Assembly (NCBI RefSeq): GCF_963678635.1
Contig: NC_087069.1
Location: 28,324,303-28,388,302 of the forward strand
Reading direction: 5' to 3'
Length of the DNA: 64,000 nt
From: Symsagittifera roscoffensis
Taxonomy: Eukaryota > Xenacoelomorpha > Acoela > Convolutidae
Shown: positions 11,118-21,865 of the stretch, in pieces
How the letters are laid out: the number at the start of each line of letters is the position of its first letter
How positions within the stretch are numbered: the first letter of the stretch is position 1
Program-made: the position numbers and the translations under genes
Notes under the pieces: generated by a model
Databases searched by the model: none
What the model was told of the DNA's origin: nothing
What the model saw: only the letters and a program-made list of their open reading frames with translations

Positions 11118-11741
11118 ATGGAACAACTGGTACAAACCAAGGACGACATGGACAAGAGGCGCTCTTGTGCAAATTGCAGTTCGACGGACCATTATGTGTC
11201 AGCGTGCCCAACTTATAAACAGGGCATGAAAACTATAGGCTTTAGCCTCGAGGACAAAGATGCGTCAGAAGTCGACCATGAGGATTTCATGAGAGGAGTA
11301 ATTGCGAAATTCGTCCCGAGGTGTTTCTTTTGTAACTTGGAAGGTCATTTTAAATCAGATTGTCCGCAATTTTGGGATGCTGTAGCAAATATCAAGCATC
11401 GAAGGCATGAGGAAGCTTTATCGGGAGTGAAAGCCAGCAAGGCTCGCCTATTGAGTGAAGCGGAAGCGCACAGAAAAGAAAAACCGAAAGAGCTGGCAAC
11501 GAAGAAAATGCAAGCGGTAACGGAAGAGACATGTGAATCGGAACTGGTGACTGCGGCTGACGACTTCAAGATTGATTATAGGGCAGCCGCGAGGGATGCT
11601 CTAAATAGAGTCCAGCAGGAGCTGGTAACGAAGGAGATCAAACAAAAAGTGAAGCTCGAATTGGAAAATGGGAAAATACAGGAGAAGCTGAATACCTTCG
11701 AGGCATCAAAAGTCGAAGAAACAAAGCAGCAAGTAGCTTGA
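11118..11741 (+). pseudogene. gag: Element A gag, nucleocapsid with two CCHC knuckles and pol linker
   Basis: Two zinc knuckles of the C-x2-C-x4-H-x4-C type are intact: CANCSSTDHYVSAC and, ~55 residues later, CFFCNLEGHFKSDC. They would bind the genomic RNA. They are followed by a lysine/glutamate-rich helical linker (YRAAARDALNRVQQELVTKE) that is also present in B. The frame is open for 207 residues and ends in TGA at 11739, overlapping the next frame. Confidence 0.85.
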
Positions 11742-12853
11742 GCATGAAAAATAATGTGATCTCCGGGCAGAGGTTCGGTATGGTGCCACAAGGAAGCAAA
11801 ATACAATCAATAAACTCGGTAGCGGGACACCAGGTAATCAGAAATCTGAGAGAACCATCAGAGTTCACTTTGATGCATTTGGACACATATGCAGATTATC
11901 TGAGGCAGGTGGAGCCACGCACTGAGTCAAGAGCTGTGCGAGCACTACTAACAATGGGTGGTCCTCGCGTAGAGAAGCTTCATGGGCGCTACGTGGAAGT
12001 CTATGGGCCGTATCAAGTGATGCTGAACGTAGATGGAATCAGTATCTACACTAGGACATATGTGACAACAGACAGTGACCAAATAGGGCAGATCTATTTG
12101 GGTGAGGAGGAATTAAAAGTCCGCAGGATAGGCCATGACGCCATGATGGAGCAAGACGCAGTTCACATTGGATACGAAGCAGATGTGACTGCACATCTGC
12201 TCGACACCAATGGTAAGAAAATCGGCGTCACAGGGCTTCTGGACACAGGAGCAGTGGTGAGCGTGATGCCGATAAAAACTTGGGAAAGGATGGGCTTTAC
12301 GAAGGAAGATCTAATTCCGACGAATCTCCGACTGGCCGCAGCCAATCGAGGAGCGATTTATATAGCCGGAAGAACACCAATAACGGTTCTCCACATGGGA
12401 GGACGGGACCTTTGGATGAGCTTCCTGGTGGTAGAGAATTTGGACAACGCCGACAAATTCATCTTGGGCAGAGATTTTGTCAGGAATTTTGACGTGATGA
12501 TAGACTTGAACAACGGTTTAATAAGGATTAGAAACCCGGATCGGAAGGATGTTAAGAAACCAATTAATAGAATAATAACAGATGAAAATAAGGTACCAAT
12601 CTTTTTAGATAGAAAAGTAAAACTACAGCCGGGACAGGCTGTGTTGGCAATTTTTGAATTGAGGAAAATGAATTCGTTAAGTGATAGTAAACAGGTTAGT
12701 TTGGTACTGAATCCAAATAGTCAAAGTTCGGTGATTTTAGGCCGGAGCTTCTCGGAAACTCGAAACGGACTGTGTGTCAGTGTGATTGAACACACTTGGA
12801 CACCAGGGTTTCAATCCAGCGTGATAAGAAACTTGGTTACGCTTTGCCGATGA
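11738..12853 (+). CDS. pol: Element A pol N-terminus with aspartic protease
   Basis: An open frame of 371 residues. The retropepsin signature GLLDTGAVVSVMP has its DTG at 12242-12250. The flap and C-terminal region follow (WERMGF, NLRLAAANRGA, then FILGRDFVRNFDVMIDL, the conserved ILG-D motif of retroviral-type proteases). The first ~150 residues (KIQSINSVAGHQVIRNL, AYGPYQVMLNVDG-like) are conserved with B but match no domain I know. It is the only intact protease in element A; the tandem repeat downstream begins after the DTG. The open frame is relatively well kept, but the enclosing element is dead. Confidence 0.8.
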   Translation: MSMKNNVISGQRFGMVPQGSKIQSINSVAGHQVIRNLREPSEFTLMHLDTYADYLRQVEPRTESRAVRALLTMGGPRVEKLHGRYVEVYGPYQVMLNVDGISIYTRTYVTTDSDQIGQIYLGEEELKVRRIGHDAMMEQDAVHIGYEADVTAHLLDTNGKKIGVTGLLDTGAVVSVMPIKTWERMGFTKEDLIPTNLRLAAANRGAIYIAGRTPITVLHMGGRDLWMSFLVVENLDNADKFILGRDFVRNFDVMIDLNNGLIRIRNPDRKDVKKPINRIITDENKVPIFLDRKVKLQPGQAVLAIFELRKMNSLSDSKQVSLVLNPNSQSSVILGRSFSETRNGLCVSVIEHTWTPGFQSSVIRNLVTLCR

Positions 12854-12939
12854 GGAACGACTATAAAGAGACACAAAATTTAAAGAAAAATAGTGTGAAA
12901 GACTGTCCTTATCATGCCAATTAAGATAAAATTTTAAAA

Positions 12940-14141
12940 ATGATTAATGAATTAAAATCTATTCATAAATTGTTTTCAATGAAGTCCGAAACGGACGACG
13001 GCTTATCGAGCTGCTCGAATTTTCCGGAACGCCCCTCGTTATATAAACTAGATTCTGACAAACCGGTTTTGCCAGAGATAGAACACTTAAAAGGTAAAAT
13101 AGGCAAGGGAGATTTTGAATTACTGCGGGAGGTTTTATATCGGAACGCGGATGTATTTTCGAAACAGAAGGCGGATATCGCTTGCTGTAACTTCGTCGAA
13201 CACGAAATGGAAGTTGAAGAAGGCGCCTTTCCCCACAGAGAAGGCGCAAGATGAATGACGCCACATAAGTCGGAAGCGTGCCGAGCGGAGATTGAAATGT
13301 TGCTCAAATACGACATGATAGAACCCTCGAAATTGCCATGGGCATGCTGGGTGGTAATGGCGAAAAAGAAAGGGGGCAGCTTAGGTTTTGTTGCGACTTT
13401 CGCAACTTGAACGCGGTAACAATAAAAGATGCGTACCCGATACCGCGAATGCGAATAGACGAGAGCCTCTCTAAACTTGGTGATACCAAGTTCTTCACCA
13501 CACTGGACTTGGGTTCTGCCTTCTGGCAGGTCCCTATGCGGAAGAAGGATAGAGAAAAGAACGGATTCGCGTGTGAATTGGGGTTGTACCACTGGAAGAG
13601 GATGCCCTTCGGCTTGTGCGACGCAACGGCCACGTTTCAAAGACTGATGGCTCAGGCTTTGACCAGACTGACGAAAAAGTACGGGAATCTCGTGATGTGG
13701 ATGACGTGGTCATAACAACACCAACCCTGGAAGACCACATTGATTGGCTCGACGAGGTCTTTGGATGCATGAAAAGAGCAGGCTTGAAATGCAAACCATC
13801 GAAATGTGAAGTCCTCAGGGATTCGATCAAGTACCTAGGAAGAATGGTGGACAGGCATGGCGTGAGGCCGGACCCGGAAGCAGAAGAGGCTGTGTTGACA
13901 TGGAAGGCTCCCAGAACGGACACCCAACTCATGAGCTTCCTAGGGTTTGCCAATTATTACCGTGAGTTCATAAAAGGATATGCAGACAAGGTGTATCCAA
14001 TTCAGAGGCTGATGCGTAACAAAGGAAAGAAGTTCGAATGGAACGAAGAAGCACAAGTTGCCTTCGAGAACACAAAGCGGAAACTGTGCGAAGCGCCAGT
14101 GCTAGGCATGCCTACAGAAAAGGGAATGCATGTTCTTGACA
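12940..14141 (+). pseudogene. pol: Element A reverse transcriptase, first copy
   Basis: A connecting segment (SCSNFPERP, KPVLPEIEHLKGK) leads to the RT fingers and palm: LRFCCDFRNLNAVTIKDAYP, motif A as FFTTLDLGSAFWQVP near 13494-13535, and MPFGLCDATATFQRLM near 13600-13650. Next comes PTLEDHIDWLDEVFGCMK, then SFLGFANYYREFIKGYADK at the RT end. The catalytic YVDD is damaged. Compared with B, seven bases are missing at about 13700, leaving VDD and a frameshift. Stops or shifts also occur near 13250. The copy is cut by the tandem junction before RNase H. Confidence 0.85.
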
Positions 14142-15904
14142 CGCAGCCAATCGAGGAGCGATTTATATAGCCGGAAGAACACCAATAACGGTTCTCCACA
14201 TGGGAGGACGGGACCTTTGGATGAGCTTCCTGGTGGTAGAGAATTTGGTCAACGCCGACCAATTCATCTTGGGCAGAGATTCTGTCAGGAATTTTGACGT
14301 GATGATAGACTTGAACAACGGTATAATAAGGATTAGAAACCCGGATCGGAAGGATGTTAAGAAACCAATTAATAGAGTAATAACAGATGAAAATAAAGTA
14401 CCAATCTTTTTAGATAGAAAGGTAAAACTACAGCCGGGACAGGCTGTGGTAGCAATTTTTAGATTGAGGAATATGAATTCGTTACGTGATAGTAAACAGG
14501 TTAGTTTGGTACCGAACCCAAATAGTCAAAGTTCGGTGATTTTAGGCCGGAGCTTCTCGGTAACTCGAAACGGACTGTGTGTCAGTGTGTTATTGAGCAC
14601 ACTGGACACCACGGTTTCAATCCAGCGTGGAAAGAAACTTGGTTACGCTTTGCCGATGAGGAACGACTATGAAGAGACAAAATTTGAAGAAAAATAGTGT
14701 GAAAGACTGTCCTTATCATGCCAATAAAGATAAAAATTTAAAAAGGATTAATGAATTAAAATCTATTCATAAATTGTTTTCAATGAAGTCCGAAACGGAC
14801 GACGGCTTATCGAGCTGCTCGAATTTTCCGGAACGCCCCTTGTCATATAAACTAGAATGTGACAAACCGGTTTTGCCAGAGATAGAACACTTAAAAGGTA
14901 AAATAGGCAAGAGAGATTTTGAATTACCGCGGGAGGTTTTAAATCGGAACGTGGATGTATTTTCGAAACATAAGGCGGATATCGGTTGCTGTAACTTCGT
15001 CGAACACGAAATGGAAGTTGAAGAAGGCGCCTTTCCCCACAGAGAAGGCGCAAGACGAATGACGCCACATAAGTCGGAAGCGTGCCGAGCGGAGATTGAA
15101 ATGTTGCTCGAATACGACATGATAGAACCCTCGAAATTGCCATGGGCATGCTGGGTGGTGATGGCGAAAAAAAAGGGGGGCAGCTTAGGTTTTGTTGCGA
15201 CTTTCGCTACTTGAACGCGGTAACAATAAAAGATGCGTACCCGATACCGCGAATAGACGAGAGCCTCTCTAAACTTGGTGATGCCAAGTTCTTCACCACA
15301 CTGGACTTGGGTTTTGCCTTCTGGGAGGTCCCTCTGCGGAAGAAGGATAGAGAAAAGACCGGATTCGCGTGAGAATTGGGGTTGTACCACTGGAAGAGGA
15401 CGCCCTTCGGCTTGTGCGACGCAACGGCCACGTTTCAAAGACTGATGGCTCAGGCTTTGACCAGAGTGACGAAAAAGTACGGGAATCTCATGATGTGGAT
15501 GACGTGGTCATAACAACACCAACCCTGGAAGACCACATTGATTGGCTCGACGAGGTCTTTGGATGCATGAAAAGAGCAGGCTTGAAATGCAAACCATCGA
15601 AATGTGAAATCCTCAGGGATTCGATCAAGTACCTAGGAAGAATGGTGGACAGGCATGGCGTGAGGCCGGACACGGAAGCAGAAGAGGCTGTGTTGACATG
15701 GAAAGCTCCCAGAACGGACACCCAACTCATGAGCTTCCTAGGGTTTGCCAATTATTACCGTGAGTTCATAAAAGGATATGCAGACAAGGTGTATCCAATG
15801 CAGAGGCCGATGCGTAACAAAGGAAAGAAGTTCGAATGGAACGAAGAAGCACAAGTTGCCTTCGAGAACATAAAGCGGGAACTGTGCGAAGCGCCAGTGC
15901 TAGG
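14142..15904 (+). pseudogene. pol: Element A second partial protease plus reverse transcriptase, second copy
   Basis: It begins inside the protease, after the DTG (GGRDLWMSFLVVENL, FILGRDSVRNFDVMIDL), so no second active protease exists. It then repeats the whole RT: CCDF near 15190 in a shifted frame, motif A as LDLGFAFWEVP (S to F change), FGLCDATATFQRLM near 15405-15450, and the same 7-base deletion at the YVDD box near 15488-15495. It has its own extra lesion, TGA at 15370 within the codons before ELGLYHW. It reads on into RNase H. Confidence 0.85.
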
Positions 15905-16330
15905 CATGCCTACAGAAAAGGGCATGCAGGTTCTTGACACAGACGCATCAGTAGTAGCCATCTCAGGAATACTGCATCAGGAGCAGGAATGGAATGGAAG
16001 AACGGTTCTCCGTCCCATTGCATATGGCAGCAAGGTGTTGAGTGACACTGAGATGAAGTTTGGTGCACCGAAAGCAGAAATATTTGCAGTAGTCACAATC
16101 GTGGAAAAGTACCGCGCCTACTTGGGGAAAGCTCCCTTTAAGTAACGCGTGGACAACAGAGCGTTATCCTGGTTGAAAACATACTCGATGGATCAGAGTT
16201 ATATTGGTAGATGGATAGTAAGAATAGATGGCTACTACATGATAATCGAGCACAGGATGCGTGACAAACACCAGAATGCTGACAGCCTCAGCAGGAAAAC
16301 CGAGTTCTATGAAAGATTGGGTCAGAAGCA
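15905..16330 (+). pseudogene. pol: Element A RNase H
   Basis: The first aspartate lies in VLDTDASVVAISGILHQEQ. Next are VLRPIAYGSKVLSDTE, the KAEIFAVV segment with the acidic residue, and, after an in-frame TAA at 16143, DNRALSWLKTY and the closing IIEHRMRDKHQNADSLSR. This order (D, E, D, HxxGxxNxxADxLSR-like) is the standard Ty3/gypsy RNase H. One stop is the only visible break. Confidence 0.85.
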
Positions 16331-17345
16331 AGCCAATCAGGCAGAAATAGAGGAAGGGTTCTCGTTTCTGGACAAGGAAACTTACGAAGCGCTTTTCTTG
16401 ACGAGATGGTTGGACAAGTCTGGACATCCGATTCCAGGACATCCTGAGTTACCTGTAGAAAAAGCAGCCGAAATAAAGATTCTATCCAAGAAGGACCCGG
16501 TGCCCTTGGATCTGTTGCTGCGCTCAAACCTGGTCCAGCAGGAACTCTTTCGCATGAACATAAACAGCCTCTCATTATTGGATAAAACGGCGCAGGTCAC
16601 ACCGCAAGTGATGCGGATGCTGGGTGGATTGTTAGAGAGAGACGTGACCAGAGATGTCCCCGAGTGGCCAGCAGCTATGGCATCACTGACAGTCAGTGAG
16701 AAGGAGAAGGCCATGCCGTCAATACGACAACACAAAGGTACTGAGAGGGATTGTAGGACATTAGTTCAGCAACTAGTATCCTCAACACCCCCAGAACTTT
16801 TAACAAAAACTTCATACAAACGAAAAGAACAGGGGAACGACATACAAAGGAAAACCATTACCTTTGATGGCCACCAGAAGGAAGGTGGGGAAGTTAGGCG
16901 AAGCCTGGAGCAAGGAAATTTGTCCGGGGAGACGGGCGGTGAAGAGAGAGGGCGAGTTCAGGATCAGAACCCGGGACAAGAAAGTTTGTCCGGGGAGTCT
17001 GATGTGGAGAAAGTTGCTGATGAGGAACAGGACCTGCGGGACAAAATTTTGTCCGGGGAGTTCAGGTGGATGAGTAGAACGCACAGAACTGACCCAGGAG
17101 AGGGAACAGGCTCCATCACAGACTCTTCAATAGATGATAATTCCCGGAAATCAGGAATTGACACCTACTCGGACAAGAATTCGAGCTCAGGATCGGAACT
17201 GTCAGAACTAGCGATCCACACACTACTAGTGGCGGCTCGAGCGAGGGATCTAGACAGGGATGTATATCAAGACCCTGACAGTGATCATACCTCATACCAG
17301 GTGACAGAGTTTTTGACAACGCAGCTGATGATCTGGAAACAATAG
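16331..17345 (+). CDS. pol: Element A acidic RNase H-integrase linker with LSGE repeats
   Basis: The frame that starts in RNase H stays open for about 340 further residues to TAG at 17343. The region is hydrophilic, glutamate/serine-rich and without a known fold. Its oddity is three copies of LSGE (NLSGET, SLSGES, ILSGEF), each encoded by the identical DNA word TTTGTCCGGGGAG at 16919, 16985 and 17048. Element B has one (NLSGEC at 40543). A linker this long between RNase H and integrase is unusual for the class. Confidence 0.7.
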
Positions 17346-17368
17346 CAGTATCGAAACGTTCGATAAGC

Positions 17369-18760
17369 TTGCTGCCGCATAAAGAGGTAGTCAGGACTGA
17401 TCTCCAGCCGTCCAAACAAGAAACACAGCCGTTGGCAAAGATTTGGTGCGTTAAGATGGAAGAAGACACGCACCAGCCCAATGAGCTAAATAGTCAGATG
17501 AGGGTCATGGAGACGTACTTGAAGGCGAGATACAGACTCTCGGACCTACTAAGAGCGCAGAGAAATGATCGTATGACAAGCAACCTGAAAAAGTGGATAG
17601 AAAAGGGTGCTCCGGACAAAGGTGATCTGGAGGAAGACAGTTACCGCATTCTGAGACAGTACTTCATGCAGAAAGAGGGAAAGTTATACCTGAACAAGGA
17701 CGGGATCTTGGCTTGCAAGAGAAGAGAAGAAGACAAAGTCTTATAAAAGTATAACGCGATAGTGTTGCCGCAAATCTATCAGACAGAACTTTTATTCAGG
17801 TCGCATGATCAGATGGGCCATCAGGGGATTGAAAAAGTATATCAGAGGATCCTGAAACGCTTTGAGTGGCCTGGAAGGAAAAAGGCATGTGAGAAGTGGG
17901 TAACAGCATGTCTGTCATGCCAACAGGTCAAGGATCCACGGAAATTGGGATTTCCTTTACAATTGATCGAGTCGCCTGAATTCAACGAGGTGGTGCAGAT
18001 AGATCACCAAAAGATATGCATGACAGACAGTGGTTATAATCAAGTCTTGGTCATGATAGATCACTTCACGAAGTATGCAGAGGGCGTGCCCTGCATACCT
18101 GCCTCAGCAGAAGAGACATGCGACCACCTGATTAATTCGTGGATAGCGAGACATGGTTGTCCGATGACGTTCCAATCGGATAATGGAACAGCTTTCGTAG
18201 GAGAACTAACGAAAGAGCTTATGAGACGCTCACAGGTTGTTCAAGCTCACTCCACGACATACCATTCCCAGACGAATGGCTAATTGGAAAGGCAGAATCG
18301 AACGTTAGTGTCGATGCTGAGGGTATATTGTTCCAGGTACATGACCGATTGGGACAGATACCTTCCACAGGTGATGGGAGCTTATAATAGCACGCAACAC
18401 TCCGCCACCGGAGTTAGTCCACACATGATGCTAACCGGACACGAGACGTCTTTGCCCTTGACTTTCTTTTACCCAGAGTACAAGGGAAAGAAAACATCTC
18501 CACAGGTCTACGTAAGGGGTGTGATTAGACGTCAGCAAGAGTTGAACGACTTGTGTAGACGAAACAATCAGCAAGCACAGGCAAGGCAGAGGAAAAGATT
18601 CGACAAGAGAGCAGCTGGTGCCAAAACTTACTCGGTAATAGACTACGTATGGGTATTTCAAAACGTTATACAACCGAAAGGAACAAAAAAAAACTCCTAA
18701 AAAAGTGGAGGGGACCCTTCATGATTACGGAAGTGCACAAGGAGGGACGCTTTTATAGAC
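17369..18760 (+). pseudogene. pol: Element A integrase (HHCC, DD35E, GPY/F-like)
   Basis: An N-terminal helical segment (YLKARYRLSDLLRAQR) precedes the HHCC zinc-binding unit (HDQMGHQGIEK ... CLSCQQVKDPRK). The catalytic core has Asp in VVQIDHQ near 18000, Asp in FQSDNGTAF near 18180, and Glu at 18287-18289, spaced 35 residues, so DD35E. The core continues as VSMLRVYCS, YLPQVMGAYNSTQHSATG. The C-terminal WRGPFMITEV with HYENIKP resembles the GPY/F module of Ty3/gypsy integrases. Lesions: TAA at 17744, a nonsense TAA at 18281 one codon before the core glutamate pair, and a frameshift in an A-run near 18685. Confidence 0.9.
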
Positions 18761-19497
18761 TGAGTACTGGCCGAGCCGCCCACTACGAGAACATTAAGCC
18801 ACACAACCCATCGACAGAAGACTGGTGTATACATGCATACATGGAAGAAGGGGATTACCCAATGATGGACCCTGCTTGTGAGGTCAATGAGAAGGGCACC
18901 AGGGAAAAGAACGATGGAAACGAAGTCGTAGAGGAAAGAATAAGGCCACCACTGGACCTGGATCCAAATGAGGTGATTGAAGCAGACGATGAAACCTTAC
19001 CCTACGCAGAAGAGGACTGGCAAGACCCCGAACAAATGGAGGTCCCCAAGAATTTGGAACCAGATCTTCCGTTCACGATACAGACTCGACAGAACGACAG
19101 GACAAGATCCAAGAAGAAATATAATCCTTACGGTGACGACTTTGTAGTGGACAGGATAGATCTAAAGAAGATAGTGGAAGAAGTGGTGGGTCTAGAAGGA
19201 ATAACCGTGTCGCATGACATCGACATAGTAGATGACCACGACCAGGAGTGGATCGAGGGCCGGTCGAAACCCCAAGAAGAATTCGATGACGAACTACGGC
19301 AATCCTACGAACAAGATTTAACGAATCTGCGTGTCTTGGAGTGGCTGAACGAAATGACGTCGGACCCCACGGAGAACAGTGTCACGATTCAAGATGTAGA
19401 TCGTGGAAGCATGAAATATATAAAAACCGAACGAGAGGATCCTTCCTGGGCTGCCCAGGAAGGGCGACTACTCATTCCGGCTTCCACATTGACTTGA
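18761..19497 (+). CDS. pol: Element A pol C-terminal acidic tail
   Basis: It continues the integrase C-terminal frame from 18649 and stays open to TGA at 19495. It is rich in Asp/Glu with scattered motifs kept in B: DPACEVNEKGTREKNDGNE, AEEDWQDPEQMEVPK and YNPYGDDFVVDRIDLKK. No known domain. It connects to the macrodomain remnant after a frame change near 19480. Confidence 0.65.
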
Positions 19498-19499
19498 TA

Positions 19500-19741
19500 T
19501 CCGGTATGCGATCGACGGGGACGTCGATGGATGTTTTTGTCCGGGGAGTGGGGCTGGGACTTACCCACACTGAAAAATGAGACTGAGAGACTTCCTTGTG
19601 GAAAGAGAACTGAAGGAGTTTTCGCTTCCAGTGTACGATCCGAACAGAGGACGACTGCATCCACGGGAACTGTACGCGCTGATACACGTAATCTTCCCTG
19701 ATACTACTATACAAGTATACTTACATAAGAAATATTACTAA
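19500..19741 (+). pseudogene. Element A macrodomain remnant (C-terminal third)
   Basis: Frame 2 reads AIDGDVDGCFCPGSG, jumps at an ACTTA sequence (19557-19563), then continues after one stop as MRLRDFLVERELKEFSLP-VYDPNRG, ELYALIHVIFPDTTIQVYLH and stop at 19739. The same block ends the macrodomain of element B (43164-43336). In B about 330 bp more lie between the two ACTTA sequences, so A lost the N-terminal two-thirds of the domain by deletion between short direct repeats. Without B this fragment would not be recognisable. Confidence 0.65.
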
Positions 19742-20124
19742 AGTATAGGCTGAGTTAAGGTGGCATACAAGAGGGTGTCAGACTAAAGAATGTGTAGTGT
19801 GTGATATGTGTGTTATGTTATGTTATGTGTTATGTTATTAAGACCCTGGGTAAGAAGGAGTTAGTGACCATGAACAACTGATTGACGATCTTAGGAAAAG
19901 ATCCAAAGTTTGGAGTGTCCAATTTTAGGTCGAATTCCAAAATTTTAGAAACTGACTAATTTTAATAAATTTTAGGATCAAAATCTTTTTATCTGACTGT
20001 TTTAAATAAATTTTAAGTTTTAACAAGAAACTGGTGTAAAACTGACAAATGTGATATACGTGACCTATTTTCCAGATCCTGATTGATAATTTAATTACTA
20101 TTTTCGAATCAAACCTGAAAGAGA
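19742..20124 (+). other. Non-coding spacer between pol and ORF2, element A
   Basis: AT-rich, with a (GTTAT)n-like stretch near 19805-19840 and repeated AATTTTAG-type words. No frame is visible. It could hold a promoter or splice acceptor for ORF2, but I see no specific signal. Confidence 0.5.
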
Positions 20125-21310
20125 ATGGATAACTTCAACCTGGATGAATTGATGGACCTGGCAGAGGCATATGTAGGACCGATGGTAGATGCGATCTATC
20201 GTCGGCTAATGGATGGAGACTTCGCTCTGGAGGACCCAGAGGTAGTCATGTTGCTGACCGCCTTGATAAACATCTTGAGGCATGACAACCGTGGGGTCCG
20301 CCCCACGGAAGTCCTATTGATGGCAGCATACGGAGAAAGAGGAGTACTAGACCGCCCGAACATGAGAGTGATGAGGTGGAGAAACGGGGCCCTCTCAGGG
20401 AGTGACTTGGCGAACGAGCCTGGATACGGAAGTTCTAGGACCTACCAACCAGGTGAGATGCCTTTGCCCTCCAAGCCCAAGCCTGGTCTGAGGAGAATGC
20501 ATCAAGAAATGAACAGCGAGGCTGCCTCGTCTAGTTCACTACTGAGAATAGCTGTGCCACCAAAGAGGGTGAGAGTAGAAGAGGAGGTTCAAACGAACGA
20601 AACCATGCAAGATCTAGATGGGACGAAGGACGAGCTGGAGAGGACCAGAAAAGAGCTGGACGAAATGACTTAGACCATGCTCAGAACGGAGGAAGATAGA
20701 GACATGTGGAAGAGACTGTTTGAAAATTGCAACAGGAAGAAGAGTGAAGAAATAGAGCGATTGAGGCGGGACTTGACAACAGCCGTGGAATAGGTGATAC
20801 CTGCAAGGAGTATCCCTCGTGGACAGTCCCCGATGGAGCTCTTGACGCCTCGAGAAATGAGTCAGACGAAAGAAACGCGACTCCCGGATACAACTGGTCG
20901 AGTGACAATCCCGGACCCGAGTGATACCTTGGGTGACCCAGTCGTGGAGCAAACGGTGAAGAAGCTGATAGAGACAGCTGGACGACTAGTTGCCAACAGG
21001 AATGCGCCAGGTTCCGGGGTGACTGCACCCTATGGAACAATCGACGACACGGGCAGAGTACAATTCTCCCAAGACGTGATGACCAAACAGGGAGTTAGCG
21101 ATGCAACGTTACAAACGGGGAGCTCTAGCGTCGCAGACAGGAAAATACGAGGGATGCCGGCGAAGAAAGTATCCCGGGTGATTGACGTACAAAAGAACAA
21201 TCAGTTGAAGTATAGCTTGACAGGAGTTCCGGAGGCGGATCCGAGAGCCTGCTTCAACCGAGCGACCTGGAACCCAGCAGTAAACCTGCAGCAACCGCCA
21301 CTGGGACATC
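20125..21310 (+). pseudogene. Element A ORF2, N-terminal region
   Basis: ATG at 20125 opens a frame that continues through two stops (20671, 20791) to 21318. The first ~130 residues are helical and acidic (LDELMDLAEAYVGPMVDAI, EVVMLLTALINILRHDNRG) and align with B (LDELCKRLRDLDY ... MLNAILHLEAQG ... GFDLARNPG). A proline-rich turn (GEMPLPSKPKPG; B has GEFPLPTRPPA) follows, then a coiled coil (DELERTRKELDEM ... SEEIERLRRDL). A linker ends in WNPAVNLQQPPLG. I do not recognise the N-terminal fold. Its conservation in B, despite different lesions, indicates a real ancestral protein. Confidence 0.65.
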
Positions 21311-21850
21311 ACGTCTGATAATGGGAGACAGCTTGGTCAGAGTGCTTCAAAATTTGAGGACCTGCTGGATCACTACGGTGATTACTTTTGGAGGCGCGAC
21401 GATAGCCCAGTTATTTCGGATGGTGGAGCTGATGAACCCAGGGAGAATCCCTAATGTGATGATCCTGGTTGGGACAAATAACATCTCGAGAAGCTCAGAT
21501 GAGGAAGAGGCACTATGGGAATCAATGATGGTGTGCTTATTTACTACTCTCTGGCAGAAATGAGTCAGTTCAACTGCGCGGTACTGACCGTCTGCACCTT
21601 GCCAATGAACACGAGGACATTGACTGCAACAGGGAGAAGACACAATGAGGGAGTAATCAGGTGGAACAACATCCTGAGGAATCTTGCAAGTAGGAAGGCC
21701 GGAAGGATGATCCTTATGGATATCGAGCATGAGCTGAGGGCTATGGATCAGGCCAGACTGACTACTGACGGCATCCACTTTGATAGCATCGAAGGACAGG
21801 CTTGATTGAACAGAGTCTTCCAAGAACGATTAGATGAATTGGAAGAATAA
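21290..21850 (+). pseudogene. Element A ORF2, SGNH/GDSL hydrolase-like domain
   Basis: All four diagnostic SGNH blocks are visible: block I LIMGDSLVRVL (nucleophile Ser, near 21316-21345), block II with Gly in FGGATIAQLF, block III ILVGTNNIS (Gly and Asn, near 21465-21488), and block V TTDGIHFDSIEGQ (Asp and His, near 21761-21795). VLTVCTLP is the usual central strand. One frameshift falls near 21530 and one TGA near 21803; the frame then runs LNRVFQERLDELEE to TAA at 21848. Such enzymes are esterases or lipases. SGNH-type esterase domains are known in ORF1 of CR1-like non-LTR elements; I do not know of one at this place in a Ty3/gypsy element. Confidence 0.75.
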
Positions 21851-21865
21851 ATCTTTGACACGGGA

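Larger units (their letters stand above)
12337..15940 (+). repeat. Tandem duplication of the protease-to-RT segment in element A
   Basis: Segment 12337-14142 is repeated at 14142-15940 (units of ~1.80 kb). The junction is at 14140-14147, where the end of the RT region (TTCTTGACAC) runs straight into GCAGCCAATCGAGGAG from the protease C-terminus. CGCAG is shared at the breakpoint. By eye the copies differ by about 3% over 200 bp sampled near 12400/14205. The first copy ends before the RNase H aspartates; only the second continues into RNase H. Confidence 0.93.

Noticed and set aside
12963-13640. 225-residue minus-strand frame, repeated at 14767-15438
   Set aside because: Antisense of the RT. 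It appears twice only because the segment is tandemly duplicated.
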